From contig JAGFNQ010000844.1 of NCBI GenBank assembly GCA_024364735.1, forward strand, positions 48,396-112,395: a stretch of DNA of 64,000 nucleotides, read 5' to 3'. Below the pieces are notes generated by a model. The model did not search any database and was not told the origin of the DNA. It saw only the letters and a list, made by a program, of their open reading frames with translations. A program made the position numbers and the translations under genes. Source of the DNA: Boesenbergia rotunda (Eukaryota; Streptophyta; Magnoliopsida; Zingiberales; Zingiberaceae). Below, piece by piece: positions 1 through 11,800 of this stretch (position 1 is the stretch's first letter; each line of letters starts with the position of its first letter).

Positions 1-45
1 AAGTCTTGGGATATTTTTTTCATTTACTCTTATTTTTCACATAAA

Positions 46-1691
46 ATGGCCATGCAAGAAGGATTCAGCACAGCCAGGCCACCACTTTTCAGTGGGGAGG
101 AATTCTCCTACTGGAAAAGTCAGATGGAGGTCCACCTGAAAACTCAGGTGGACATGTGGATAATCATCCAGTCGGGACTGGAGATTCCAAAGAATGCTGA
201 AGGAGTGCCACAGTCATACACTGAATGGGATACCTCTCTGAAAAGTAAAATTGAAGCTGATGCTAAAGCGCCCCAGACTCTTCAATGCGGCCTGACCAAG
301 GAGGAGTTGAATCAGGTAGGACCATTCAACAGTGCAAAGGAGCTGTGGGGTAAGCTCATCGAGCTGCACGAAGGAACTTCAGATACTCGAATCTACAAGA
401 GAGATCTCCTCCTGAACAAGCTGTACATGATCAAGATGAACGACAATGAAACAACAACTCAACTCCATGCCCGAATTCAGGAGTTAATGAACAGACTACA
501 CACCATCGGTCACAAGGTAGATAACCGTGACCTGATAAGGTACGCTCTAAATACTTTCCGAGAAACACCTTGTGGGCATCTATGGTAGATGCATACAAGG
601 TTTCAAGGGACCTTTCAAAAATTAAATTAGATGAACTATTTTCAGAACTTGAGTTACATGAGCAGACTACCTGCACCCTGACCGAGAAAGGCATTGCCTT
701 TATTTCAGGTAAAGCTGGAAAGATATCCAAGAAGAAAACTCAACCTGCACCCGAGTTTGATTCAGACTCAGACTCAGAAGACGACGAAGGAGATCGACCT
801 AAGCTGGTTCGATTGGCCCGAATCTACTACAAGGAATTGAAGAATCAATCCAACAGAAGAAAAGCCAGCCGAAAGAAGGAAGATCAAGCTGAATCAACTA
901 AGAACAAATCAAGTGTGACTTGCTTCGAGTGCAACAAAAAGGGACATTTCAAATCCGAATCCCCTAACCTAAAAGAAGCTAAGAAAGCAAGAAGAAAGAA
1001 GACACTTCAGGCAACGTGGGACGATTCCTCCTCCTCCGAAGAAGAAGAGGTACCACAATCTATCCTGCTCGCACTAATCGCCTCAGAAGAAATCGAGACC
1101 GAGTCAAAATCGAAGCTGGATGATGGCAAGCTCACTTTTTCAGAAAATGGCGAAATAACTGTAAGTGGTTTTTCTAGAATTCAATTATGCGAATTAATTT
1201 CTTATCTTTCTCGAGATTTGGCAAAAGCCAAAATCCGAGTCGAGTCTCTCAGACAGGAAGTAAAACTCCTGAAAGAGAGAGCAAACTCTGAACCCTTAAC
1301 TGAGAAGGTTCAAGAAGGAACCTCTGCTCAAGTTGAAAAACTTGAATCAGAGAACTCTTTCTTGAAAACTCAAGTTAAGGATCTTAGAGCTGCCTTAGAA
1401 TGATTCACTTCTGGTTCCAAGGGTCTTGACATGATTCTTGGAAAATAGAAGTCGGTTCTAAATCGATCCAGGTTGGGTTATAAAACCAAATCTAGACAAA
1501 GATCCTACTATGCTGTACTGAACCAGTCCAAACCTAAAGTTCAGGCATGGGTACCTAAACTATGCCTGAACAAACAAACTGGATCAAATCAGTATTGGAT
1601 CCCCAAGGACAAGATTCACATCTTGCCTAACCATTATCGTGGCTTTAGTCCAGGGGGAGTCAAATTAAAAATAATATTTATAGTTAGATAA
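46..1691 (+). pseudogene. gag: Element A gag (copia UBN2-type nucleocapsid precursor), broken
   Basis: This would encode the structural Gag that packages element RNA in cytoplasmic virus-like particles. It starts MAMQEGFSTARPPLFSG at 46, the same start context as the gag of D. The N-terminal UBN2-like region covers about residues 1-200. An apparent 1-base deletion near 562 shifts the frame; the second frame opens at 570 and carries acidic Ser/Glu runs, a zinc knuckle and a C-terminal coiled coil. The knuckle reads CFECNKKGHFKSES, so the last Cys of the CCHC is replaced. In-frame stops lie at 1401-1403 and near 1446; the same frame continues to 1691 with a WVPK motif also seen at the end of B's gag. 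Confidence 0.85.
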
Positions 1692-2394
1692 ATTTCTATT
1701 CTTGTTTTTAAAATTGCTTGATTGCTTGTTTACTTAATTTCTGCAATTTACCATACTTAGACTTAGGAATGGTTAGTTTAAGGACTGAACCATCTTAACT
1801 GAAATTTGAACAACATAGTATTGGGTGACGGTGAGATGATAGTACGTTAGGGAAGCCAATTCTAATAAGGTCAAGTATACTCTACTTGGTCTCTTTAGAC
1901 TGGTGAAACTAGCCGAAGCTACCGATCCAAGACCCAAACTGATTAGACCAGATTTTGTCAAAAAGTAATTTTGAAAATGAAATTTCATTAAAAGGCTTTG
2001 TTAAGGAAAGGGTTGATGATCCAATAAGGCTACGGCCAAAGAAGGCCTAATGCCTCGCCAAGACCTGGAAGCTAATTTTTGAAATTCAAATTCAAATTAT
2101 TTTTTTTGTCAAATTCGAATCTAACACAAATTTTTGGTTAATTGTAGATTCAAATATTTTTTTAATCAAAATTAATTATTTTCAAAATTAATTTAACTTT
2201 TTTCAAAATAAATCATGATTTTTTAAAATAATTCTATATACTAAAACCTATCTCACAAAAACCCATAAGGCAAACGTGATTGATAACCCTAGATTTCGGT
2301 GAGACAGACTAAGCTGTGAAAATCAATTTAGGCTATTCCTGAATCTAATTGGATCAAAATCAACAAAACTCTTTATGTGTAGGAACATAAAGAT
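1692..2394 (+). other. Non-coding spacer between gag and protease of element A, with conserved block
   Basis: No open frame of interest. About 700 AT-rich bases separate the gag end from the protease; the same junction in element B has only a few bases. Positions about 1820-2075 are nearly identical to 35028-35290 of element E and to the reverse complement of 41720-42000 of element D. The spacer ends with a possible splice acceptor (TTTATGTGTAG at about 2373-2383), after which the protease frame is open. An intron is possible, but no convincing donor was found. Confidence 0.6.
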
Positions 2395-3891
2395 TTGGAC
2401 CAATGGATGTTGGATAGCGGGTGCTCCAGACACATAACTGGAGATAAATTAAAATTCACCAAACTCAAGTTAAAAAACCTAGGCTCAGTAGCATTTGGCA
2501 ATAATGCTACACTCAAGGTGATTGGGTCAGGTAATATTGAACTTAAATCTGACTTTGTTATTAAGAAAGTTCTTTTGGTGGAAAATTTTAAATTTAACAT
2601 GCTTAGCATAAGTCAATTGTGTGATACTGGTTATGTAGTTACCTTTACCAATTCTAACTGCCTAATTAGAAACCTGCAAGACTCAGAAATCATGCTTAAG
2701 GGCACTAGGAAAAATAATGTTTACACTATAAACCTACCTCTAGTACCCAAATGCATGTTAACTCAGTTAGAACAATCAAACCTCTGGCATAGGAGATTAG
2801 GTCACACAAATTTGAGAATAATTTCGAAGATCACCCAACTTGGCCTAATTAAAGGTATCCCTAAAATTAAAAATCATGAAAAATTAATATGTGAAACATG
2901 TAATCAAGGTAAACAAACCAGGTCTAATCACAAACTAATTCAATCTGATCTAACTCAAACTACACTTGAGCTCCTACACCTTGACCTATTTGATTCACAT
3001 GGAGCCAAGTCACTAAGCGGAAACCGGTACTGCTTAGTAATAGTTGATGATTACTTTAGGTTTACCTGGGTTAGGTTTCTAAAGACCAAAGATGAAACCC
3101 TAAACCTATTCAATGACTTTTGTAAGTTAATTGAAAATCAAAACGATACTAAAATCAAAAGACTTAGGAGTGACCACAGGGGAGAGTTCGAAAATCAACG
3201 ATTCAAGGAATTTTGTAAAGTAAATGGGTACATACACGAATTTTCGTGTCCTAGAACCCCCCAGCAAAATGTGATAGTCGAAAGGAAAAATAGAACCCTA
3301 CAAGAAGCCGCTAGGGCTATGCTCAATGAATTTAACCTAGCTAACCAATATTGGGCAGAAGCAATTAGTACGGCTTGCTACATCCAAAATAGGGTACTAA
3401 TTAGCAAACGACACAGTAAAACACCCTATGAATTATACTACCATACACTTCCAAACCTGCACTACCTAAGGGTCTTTGGGTGCAAAGTCCATATCATAAA
3501 CACCAAGGACTATCTAGGTAAATTCCAGTCTAAGTCAACCTCAGGCATCTTCCTAGGATATTTAACCACAAGTAGAGCCTATAGGGTTTACAACAAACAA
3601 ACTAAGAAAATTGAAGAAACAACAAATTTAATATTTGATGAAGAAATCAACTCAAAATCTGATAATCCAGATCTAACTTCATCAAATACTGATCAAGAAG
3701 ATAATGAACAAACAGTTGAACCTTTAATTGAACCCTTAAATGAACTAACTATTGAACCAACTTCTGAGTCAATTGAACCAAATATTGAACTAAATCAACC
3801 AGCCGGACCTGAGGCTGAACCAAGTTCTAGAAAAATCAAGAAACCCAGACTTAGTCACCCTACTGATCAAATTGTGGTGATCCAACTTTAG
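2395..3891 (+). pseudogene. pol: Element A protease and integrase (pol N-terminal part)
   Basis: This frame carries the aspartic protease active site (LDSGCSRHITGD, residues 6-17), then the GAG-pre-integrase zinc-binding region (WHRRLGH, then CETC), then the integrase catalytic core. The core D,D,E residues are visible in LHLDLFD, SDHRGEF and VIVERKNR; the usual glycines in the last two motifs are replaced by Arg and Val. A Sirevirus-like acidic linker follows. A 1-base deletion near 3872 (GTGGTGAT where A' has GTGGGTGAT) ends the frame before RT. The true polyprotein would not start at this Met; it is simply the first Met in the open stretch. Confidence 0.9.
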
Positions 3892-4888
3892 GAGTCAGAA
3901 CCAGGTCTTCCTATAGAAACCTTAGTCAGATAGCAATGATTTCAAAAATTGAACCTAAGACTATAGAGGAAGCCCTACCTGATCCTGATTGGATCATAGC
4001 TATGCAAGAAGAGTTAGCCCAATTTGAAAGGAACCATGTCTGGGAACTAGTACCTAAACCTGAGGGCAAATCCGTCATTGACACTAAGTGGGTTTTTAGG
4101 AATAAGTTAAATGATCAAGGAGAGATAGTCAGAAATAAAGCCCGCTTAGTAGCTAAAGGGTTTAGTCAAGTAGAAGGGTTAGATTATGACGAAACCTATG
4201 CCCCAGTAGCTAGACTCGAGTCCATTAGGATGTTGTTAGCCTTTGCATCCCATAAAGGATTTAAACTCTATCAAATGGATGTAAAGTCAGCTTTTCTAAA
4301 TGGATTTATTAAGGAAGATGTTTATGTAGGACAACCCCCTGGTTTTGAGGACTTAGAAAGACCTGACCACGTTTACAAACTTACCAAAGCACTTTATGGA
4401 CTAAAACAAGCACCTAGGGCCTGGTATGAACGCTCATCAACCTACCTAATTTCTAAAGAATTCACACAAGGACAAATTGACTCAACCCTATTTATCAAAA
4501 CCTTAGGAAAAGAAATCTTTATTGCCCAAATCTACGTCGATGACATAATTTTTGGGTCCACCAACTCAAACTTCCTAAAAGAATTCGTTAAAATAATAGA
4601 AAACGAATTTGAAATGAGCTTAGTTGGTGAGCTCAACTTCTTTCTAGGGTTACAAATTAAACAAACTAGGGATGGAAACTATGTCCATCAATCTAAATAT
4701 GGTAAGGAATTAATAAAGAAATTCAAAATGGACAACTCTAAAAGCATAAGTACCCCAATGGCCACAAATGTAAAAATAGATAGTGACCCTGATGGTAAAC
4801 CAGTAGACATTAACCTTTATAGGAGTATGATTGGAAGTCTACTCTACCTTACAGCTAGCAGACCTGATATCTTTTTTGCTGTAGGAAT
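3874..4888 (+). pseudogene. pol: Element A reverse transcriptase, 5' part, truncated by element B
   Basis: This is a copia-type reverse transcriptase (RVT_2 family). The conserved WVFRNK, KSAFLNG and YGLKQAPRAWYE blocks and the catalytic YVDDIIFGS motif (about 4533-4559) are all present. The frame is open from the deletion near 3872 until element B begins at 4889, directly after the 5-bp target duplication GGAAT (4884-4888). Coding resumes at 16263. Apart from the insertion this segment is well preserved. Confidence 0.9.
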
Positions 4889-5804
4889 TGAAGGATCGTT
4901 TCAGGCGTGCAGAGTGCACTTTTTCAGATCTTGGATCTCTACAGAATTGTTAGCGCAGAGGAAATAATATGTAAAAGAAATTTAAAACAATGCTAACACT
5001 TATCGTTTACTTGGTATCCACCCAAATGGGTGACTAGTCCAAGGATCCACACGCGAGCACCACTTTTCACTATCGAAAAGTCTCCTTGAGGTGGAGAAAC
5101 CTTTACAGCAAGATCTTCCTCTTTACAAATGCAGAAATACGAGAGAGGAAGCAAGAATCACTCTACACATGAGCATCACTTCGACACTGTACGGAACCGT
5201 ACCGTACACGTACAAAAAGTGCTCCTTTTATAGGTGAACAGGACAGATTCGCAATCTGTCCAACCCGCACCAGTCGACTGCCGCTGGGGCAGTCGATTGG
5301 CCAAGCATTAATTGCTAGCCAATAGCTAGTTTCGGGGTATACCAGTCGACTGCCCCAAGGCCAGTCGATTGGTCCGAGACTGCAAACTTTCTGTGGGTTT
5401 TGGCAGTCGACTGCCTCAGGGCCAGTCAACTGCCCTGCCTCCCAGCTCAGCTTCGGCCGCTCCGGACCTTCTCCTTCACGTGTGCCTTCAGGTTTGCTCC
5501 CTTGGCTCACCCCTTGAAGTCCTCTTCCTCTGGCTATCGCCCCTCGGATGCGCACACAAGCCTTCCCTTGGCTTGCCTCCATGTCACCCTTCACGTGTGC
5601 CCTTGAAGTCCACTTCCTGGCTTGCCCTTGGAGCTCTCCTCCCTCGGCTCTCGTCCCTCGGATATGTCGACCATGTGTGATTCTCCAAGTCCTGCAAACT
5701 CAATCACACATATCAAATACAACATAACACTCTAACCTTAAACATATTCGCCCACACAACAAAACCATGATCTTCCAATCATTTAAGGGCCGATTGCCTC
5801 AACA
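4889..5804 (-). repeat. Element B 3' LTR (left copy)
   Basis: LTR of 916 bp beginning TGAAGGATCG and ending CCTCAACA as read on the plus strand. On the element's own strand a TATA box (CCTATAAAAGG) lies at 5224-5234. Several CAGTCGACTG-type palindromes lie just upstream of it in the U3 promoter region (about 5266-5440). Compared with the right copy it lacks a G-run of about 11 and the bases next to it near 4920. Confidence 0.93.
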
Positions 5805-6762
5805 ATCTCTCCCTTTTTGATGTGTGACAATATATTTATGTTAGAGATAAATAACAGCCATAATAATAATAGCGACAGATAGCAATTGAAAATTCATGAG
5901 ACATAGTAACCCTAAGAGGTAACCTCCCCCTTAACCTATGTCTTCTCCCATTTTCAATTCTAGTCACAATCCAAGTTAAGTTTCCACTTAACAATCAACA
6001 ATATGTTAAAAATATAAGACATACCAGAACCTAAGAGGTACCTCCCCCTTAATCCATGTCTTCTCCCCATTTTCAATCATTCAAGGTCTAAGTTAGAAAG
6101 CAAACCTAAAACCAACCATTCCAAGTTAAAATTCTAACTTAAATTACCCATTCTCCCCCTTTGACACCATCAAAATGATTGCCGCAAGCAACCAAAACCC
6201 ATGGTATCAAATGAGAGAATTTTCAATTTCTGAATTTCTCACAGTGGCTGAAAACTTGCGTGCCAGTCGACTGCCAATGGGGCAGTCGACTGATACGCTA
6301 TCAGTAACCAATTTCAGCTTTTCTGCCGAATTTCAAAAACTCCTAGAAAATTCCAAATATTGTAAAATTTTGCATACATGTTTGAAATGTTATACTCTAT
6401 CAGGGAAAAATATTAAACCATATATAATTTCAAACATGCATGACTTTTGATAAAAATTCAAAAGTTTTGAAAACCACTACATTTTGTATCAAACTTTGAA
6501 ACCAATTTTGCAATCATATGACTTTTAAAAACATGGCAAAGTATGTAAAGCATAAAATGATTTTCAAAGGTTTAAAATGTCCAATTATGATCTTTAGGCA
6601 AGGTGTCCATTGATTGAACACTTGCCTTCCCCATAGTTGGTCTAGTTTTCATATATTGATACTTCTAATGGTCCAACAATGTACCACAAGCACAAGTGAG
6701 CCAAATGTATCACACTAATGGATCAAGCACCCTTTTTCTAAGCTAATATCTCCAAGTTCACC
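5805..6762 (-). other. Element B 3' non-coding region between RNase H and 3' LTR
   Basis: No gene seen. On the minus strand this follows the RNase H stop and leads to the polypurine tract. It is AT-rich and contains two near-identical segments with an accuracy of eye only (about 5905-5950 and 6025-6070, each with 'ctccccctta...ccatgtcttctcccc'-like sequence), which read as repeated polypurine stretches on the element strand. It also has one more CAGTCGACTG palindrome pair at about 6266-6290. Confidence 0.6.
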
Positions 6763-7860
6763 CTATACTTCCACAAAACACATTCTAAGGCCTCTTCTTA
6801 AGGATATAAACTCCGATTCGGGAAGAGACTTTGTAAATATGTCGGCTAGGTTCGACTTTGATTCAACATAGTGTAGTTCTATGTCTCCCCTTGCCACATG
6901 GTCTCTAATGAAGTGATGTTTCACTTCAATGTGTTTTGTCCTAGAATGGTGAACCGGATTTTTGGTTAAGTTGATTGTACTTACATTATCACACAAGACT
7001 TTGACCTTGGTGTAATGTAACTCATAATCCTCTAGGGTGTGCATGATCCAAAGGAGTTGGGAAACACACCCACCCATTGCCACATATTTCCGTCTCTGTT
7101 ATTGATAGGGCAACGCATGGTTGTTTCCTACTACTCCAACTAACTAAGGAAGACCCAAGGAATTGACACCCTCCACTTGTACTCTTCCTATCTAACTTGC
7201 AACCCGCATAGTCCGAGTCGGTGTATCCAATTAGATCAACACTAGGGGTTCTAGGATACCAAAGTCCGACATTGAGGGTCCCTTTCACATACCTTAAGAT
7301 CCTCTTGACTACAACCAAATGGGACTCTGTGGCACAAGATTGGTACCTTGCACACATACCTACCGAAAAAAATATATCGGGTCTACTAGCGGTTAGGTAT
7401 AAAAGGCTACTAATCATGCTTCTATATTGTTTAGAGTCTACCATTTTCCCTTCAATGTCACTATCCATTTTCACATTGGTTCCTATGGGTGTAGATGCTA
7501 CCTTAGCATTTTCTAAACCAAATTTCTTTAACATCTCCTTTGCATATTTGGTTTGAAAGACATGTGTACCTTCATTAGTTTGCTTAACTTGAAGGCCTAA
7601 AAAGAAGGTTAACTCTCCTACAAGACTCATCTCAAATTCATCTTCCATACACTTGATGAATTTTTGTAGAAAGTCATTATTTGTTGACCCAAAAATGATA
7701 TCGTCTACATAGTCTTGGGCAACAAATATGTCCTTATCCTTAGATTTTAAGAACAAAGTTGGGTCAATTGTTCCCCTCCTAAACCTCTTAGACACTAGAA
7801 ATGAAGAAAGCCTTTCATACCAAGCTCGGGGAGCTTGTTTCAATCCATATAAGGCTTTTC
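6763..7860 (-). pseudogene. pol: Element B reverse transcriptase C-terminal half and RNase H
   Basis: On the minus strand 7843-7022 reads KQAPRAWYE, the catalytic YVDDIIFGS motif (near 7690-7715) and the copia RT C-terminal region into the first RNase H block (TDSDYAGCK). A frameshift near 7085-7095 breaks the RNase H motif around TEAEY. The 7083-6763 frame continues with the RNase H end (HSRTKHIEVKHHF, KSNLADIFTKSLPE). It is related to element A but clearly a different lineage. Confidence 0.9.
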
Positions 7861-8364
7861 TTAATTTGTAAACGTGTCTTGGATAGTTGACCCGGGGGGT
7901 TGTTCTACATAAACCTCTTCCTTAATGATCCCATTAAGGAATGCCGACTTCACATCCATTTGGTGGAGTGTGAAACCCATGTGAGCGGCATAGGCTAGTA
8001 GAATTCTAATTGATTCTAACCTAGCTACGGGGGCATAAGTCTCATCATAATCTAGTCCCTCAACTTGGTTAAACCCCCTAGCTACCAATCTAGCCTTGTT
8101 CCTAGTGATTTTACCTTGGTCATCTAGTTTGTTCCTAAAAACCCATCTTGTGGTTACAATGGTGCAATCAGTGGGCCTAGGAACTAACTCCCAAACTTCA
8201 CTCCTCTCAAATTGTTTTAGCTCTTCTTGCATGGCTAAGACCCAATCAACATCTCCCAATGCTTCATCAATGGACTTAGGTTCTAATTGGGAGATAAGAG
8301 CTATTTGACTAGTTTGATCCCTAAAGTAGGACCTAGTCCTTACTCCTTGAGTGACATCACCCAC
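7861..8364 (-). pseudogene. pol: Element B reverse transcriptase N-terminal half
   Basis: Minus-strand frame with the copia RT start GVRTRS, WVFRNKLDDQG, LDYDETYAPVARLESIR and MDVKSAFLNG motifs, ending after YVEQPPG. The frame is lost at a G-run near 7890 (EQPPG followed by unrelated residues), consistent with a homopolymer slip. The RT continues in another frame from 7843. Upstream the integrase linker ends with a stop near 8365. Confidence 0.88.
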
Positions 8365-8367
8365 TAT

Positions 8368-8943
8368 TTAGTCAATAGGGTGATCATGGTGATGTCTTAG
8401 GGGCCTAGAGGTTGTGGGTTCATTTACTCCTTCTTCCTCATCCTCTAGGGTACTTCTCACTCCCCCTTGATCATTGCCCTCCAAATGTAGGTCTTGGATT
8501 CTTTGGGCAAGGGGTTGGATCTCTTCTATATCCTTATCAATTGAAGCCTTTCTAGGGTATGTACTAGTTGTTTTATCAAATTTGACATTTGAGGACTCCT
8601 CAATCATTTTTGTCCTCTTGTTATAGACTCTATACCCTCTACTAGTCAAGGAGTACCCTTCTAAAATTCCTTCATCGGCTTTTGACTCAAATTTCCTTAG
8701 GTCATCTTTGGTGTTTAAGATGTAGACTTTATATCGAAAGACCCTAAAATAGTGGACATGAGGTACCCTTCCATTCCACAATTCAAAGAGTGTTTTGCCT
8801 AGAAACCTATGTATCAACACCCGGTTTTGAATATAGTAAGCGGTGTTAATCGCTTCGGCCCAAAAGTAGCTAGGAAGTGAATATGCATTAAGCATAGTCC
8901 TAGCAGCTTCTTGTAGGGCTCGGTTTCTTCTCTCAACTATCCT
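8368..8943 (-). pseudogene. pol: Element B integrase C-terminal part
   Basis: Minus-strand frame holding the end of the integrase core (VERRNR, read just upstream of the annotated Met, then EAARTMLNAYSLPSYFWAEA) and the copia integrase C-terminal region (FLGK...ELWNGRVPHVHYFRVF), then an acidic linker. A TAA replaces a Gln codon near 8944 (PQ then stop), and a 1-base shift near 8960 separates it from the upstream integrase part. Confidence 0.85.
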
Positions 8944-9842
8944 ATTTTATTGAGGAGTCCTCGGGCATGAAAACCATGCTTGTACCCATTTTCAACACAA
9001 AATTGTGTGAAACTTGCGGTTTGGAACTCCCTACCATGGTCACTCCTAATTCGGTTTATTTTGATTTGTTTTTCATTTTCTACCCTTTTACTAAATCCTA
9101 TAAACATCTCTAGGGTATCATCCTTTTGTTTCAAGAAGTAAACCCAAGTAAACCTAGAAAAGTCATCTACTATCACTAGGCAATATTTACTCCCCACAAG
9201 TGAGGGAGTACTATGGCAATCAAATAAATCTATGTGCAAAAGTTCTAAAGGCAAAGAGGTAATGGTTAGAGTTTTACCTTTGTGTGATGCTTTCGATTGC
9301 TTACCCTCTTGGCATACATCACACAACTTATTTTTCTCATACTTGATCATTGGTAGCCCCTTCACCAACTCTTCCTTGGCCACTCTTGCAATGTTCCTCA
9401 TGTTGACGTGTCCGAGTCTCCGGTGCCACAACCACCCTTCTTCTTCTTTAGACATGAGACACTTAACAACATTGTTAGTAGCATAGGTAAGATCAAGATA
9501 ATATAGATTTGCTTCTCTAAACCCTTCTAATATGATAGCACTTGATTCATTATGTCTAATGATGCATTTTCTAGCATGAAATTCAATTTTAAACCCGGCA
9601 TCACATAATTGACTTACACTTAATAAATTGAACTTCATGTCTTTGATCAAAAGTACCTTATGTATGGAAATGGTGGGAGATACCTCAATTGTGCCTCTAC
9701 CAATTATTCTCACCTTTCCACTATTCCCAAAGGAGACCGTCCCTTCTCTTAGGTAGCTAATAGTAGTGAACTTGCTCACATCCCCAGTCATGTGTCTTGA
9801 GCATCCACTATCTACTATCCACATTGTTTGGGCCTCCTTCAC
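8944..9842 (-). pseudogene. pol: Element B protease and integrase N-terminal part
   Basis: Minus-strand frame beginning just after the gag stop. The protease motif WIVDSGCSRHMTGD is at residues 8-21. The zinc-binding region WLWHRRLGHVNMRN with CDVCQ follows, then integrase LHIDLFD and RSDHGREF (first two catalytic Asp). The frame is lost by a 1-base shift near 8960 before the Glu motif. The gag stop and protease start are only a few bases apart, unlike element A, where a 700-base spacer lies between them. Confidence 0.9.
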
Positions 9843-9848
9843 CTTTAC

Positions 9849-10792
9849 CTAAACAACACGGAAAATATACTCTTTTGGTGATCCATAAGCATCATTTAGA
9901 AATCTCTTAGGTACCCATGCTTTTTTTGTGGTTCCCCTAGCCCTTAGTCTCCTAGATGCACCAATCCTACCAGTAAGTGAGACAAAGGCTACTTCCTTGG
10001 TCTTAGGCCTATAACCCAACCCGACCTTGTTATACACAGCCCTTTGACTGTTGATGATCATATCTAGGTTACTTGATCCTACTTGGAATTTTCTAAGGGC
10101 CTTTGTGAGGTCATCTACCTGTTTCCTTAATTCCCTATTTTCATTTTCAAGGTGTGAAGCATGTGAAGAGGTAGAACTAGCATGCAAATCTTTATGTTTA
10201 GTAGCTTCTACTCTAAGCATGACAATTTGTTCTTTTAGATCCCTAACTTTACTTCTAGCCTTGGCTAAGTCCATGTTCGTGCTAGAAATTATTTTCACTA
10301 AAGTAGAAGAGGGTAAGTGGTATACGTCACTTACTGAAGCTTCTGATTCTGATGATGAAGTGGAGGAGCTCTCATCTTCACTACTTGAGCTTCGTTCATC
10401 ATCCGATGAGTCTGAGTGATCTTGTGCCATAAGAGCAAAGTGGGAGACTTTCTCTTCTTCTTCCTCTGAGGATGAGGGATCATCCCAAGTTGCCTTGAGG
10501 TTGATGACACCCTTCTCCTTTCCCTTTGATTTCTTATTGTCACTCTTCTTTTTCTCTTCCTTCTTGTCATCCCTTTTCTTCAATTGAGGGTACTTATTCT
10601 TCATGTGTCCCTCTTGATGGCAGTTGTAGCAGATTATATCCTTGGACTTACCCTTACCTTTGGCCCCTTTCCTAGCATAGGATTTGTTAGATAAACTTTT
10701 AAACGCTCTACGAAATTTTCTTACCATGAATGCCTCTTGATCGCTATCCAAGGAGGTGCTAGATTCTTCTGAGTCTGACGAGGATGAGTAAA
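9849..10792 (-). pseudogene. gag: Element B gag, C-terminal part
   Basis: Minus-strand frame downstream of the CACTA insertion. It contains a Ser/Asp-rich start (SSSDSEESS), a zinc knuckle CYNCHQEGHMKNKY in which the final Cys is Tyr, lysine-rich and Ser/Glu-rich tracts, a coiled-coil stretch and a terminal WVPKRFLND motif. It joins in frame with 14612-15279 once the CACTA element and one copy of its AAA target duplication are removed. Confidence 0.87.
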
Positions 10793-11293
10793 CACTACTA
10801 GAATTTTTGCATTCAACAACACATAATAGACAACGGTTTTTTGAAAAAGTGTTATCTTATGTCAATTTAACAACAGTTTTAGTATTAACCGTTGTTGTTG
10901 TTCGTCTTATACGTAAAAAGACAATAGTAATAACATGAGTGTTGTCGTATGTATACTCAACGACAACAGTTATAAAATAACCGTTGTCTATAGGCTGGAT
11001 TTATAACAACTGATGTGAGAAACTGTTGTTTATTATGACAATATACAACAGTTATATTAAACTGTTGTTGTTGTATTGTTGTGCTGTTCAATCAATAAAC
11101 AAAATCAACGGTGGATATCCAACTGTAAAAAAAATAACGAACTATTGAATCCTTATTCTCTTATTTTTCGATCCTTAATCATCTTTTTTCTCTAACTGTT
11201 GATGAGTTTGAAACTAAGAACATTGTCCAGTAGAGCATAATTTTCTGCCAACCCTATTAGTAGTTTACAAGTAGATTTATAGCATCTTATGCT

Positions 11294-11800
11294 CACTATA
11301 AGAAAATTGAGATTACACAACACTTAAAAGGCAACGTTTTTTTTAAATGCATTGTCTTTTTTCTTTCTACAACGCTTTTAGTGAAAAGCATTGTTTGTAT
11401 TTTTTATTTTTATTTATTAAAGACAACTTTTTTTCAAATAAGTGTTGTCTATTGATATTTTTTTGGGATCAAAGACAAGGTTTTTCAAAAAACGTTGTGA
11501 AAAACGTTGTCTATATATTTTTATTTTAATATCTATAATAATATTTTTTTTAACAAGTATTATCTATAATATTAGAAATATGGCAACATTGTCTCAATGA
11601 TATTTAATTTTAAATGTCACTATAAATATTTTTTAATGATATTAAAAAAATTATTTTAAACATTAAAATAGGATGATATTTATAAGAAAAATTATTTTAA
11701 ATATCCATATACAATAACATTTGTCTATTGATATATTTTTTTTATCACAACGTTTTTCAAAAAAAATGTGTTCTCTATACAATTTTTTTAAATACATACA
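11294..11800 (+). repeat. Internal CACTA-like terminus with subterminal repeats
   Basis: CACTATAAGAAAATTGAG at 11294 looks like a second CACTA-type terminus inside the larger element. It is followed by several copies of a GACAACGTTTTT / AACGTTGTC-type motif (about 11325-11520 and 11745-11785), different from the ACAACAGT repeats of the outer element. No matching right end was found, so this may be a nested, truncated CACTA or an older end of the same element. The remainder is AT-rich with no gene seen. Confidence 0.45.

Noticed and set aside
1773..1988. Small frames over the conserved 280-base block (also 41761-42015)
   Set aside because: The frame is not kept open in all three copies, and conservation is at the DNA level.
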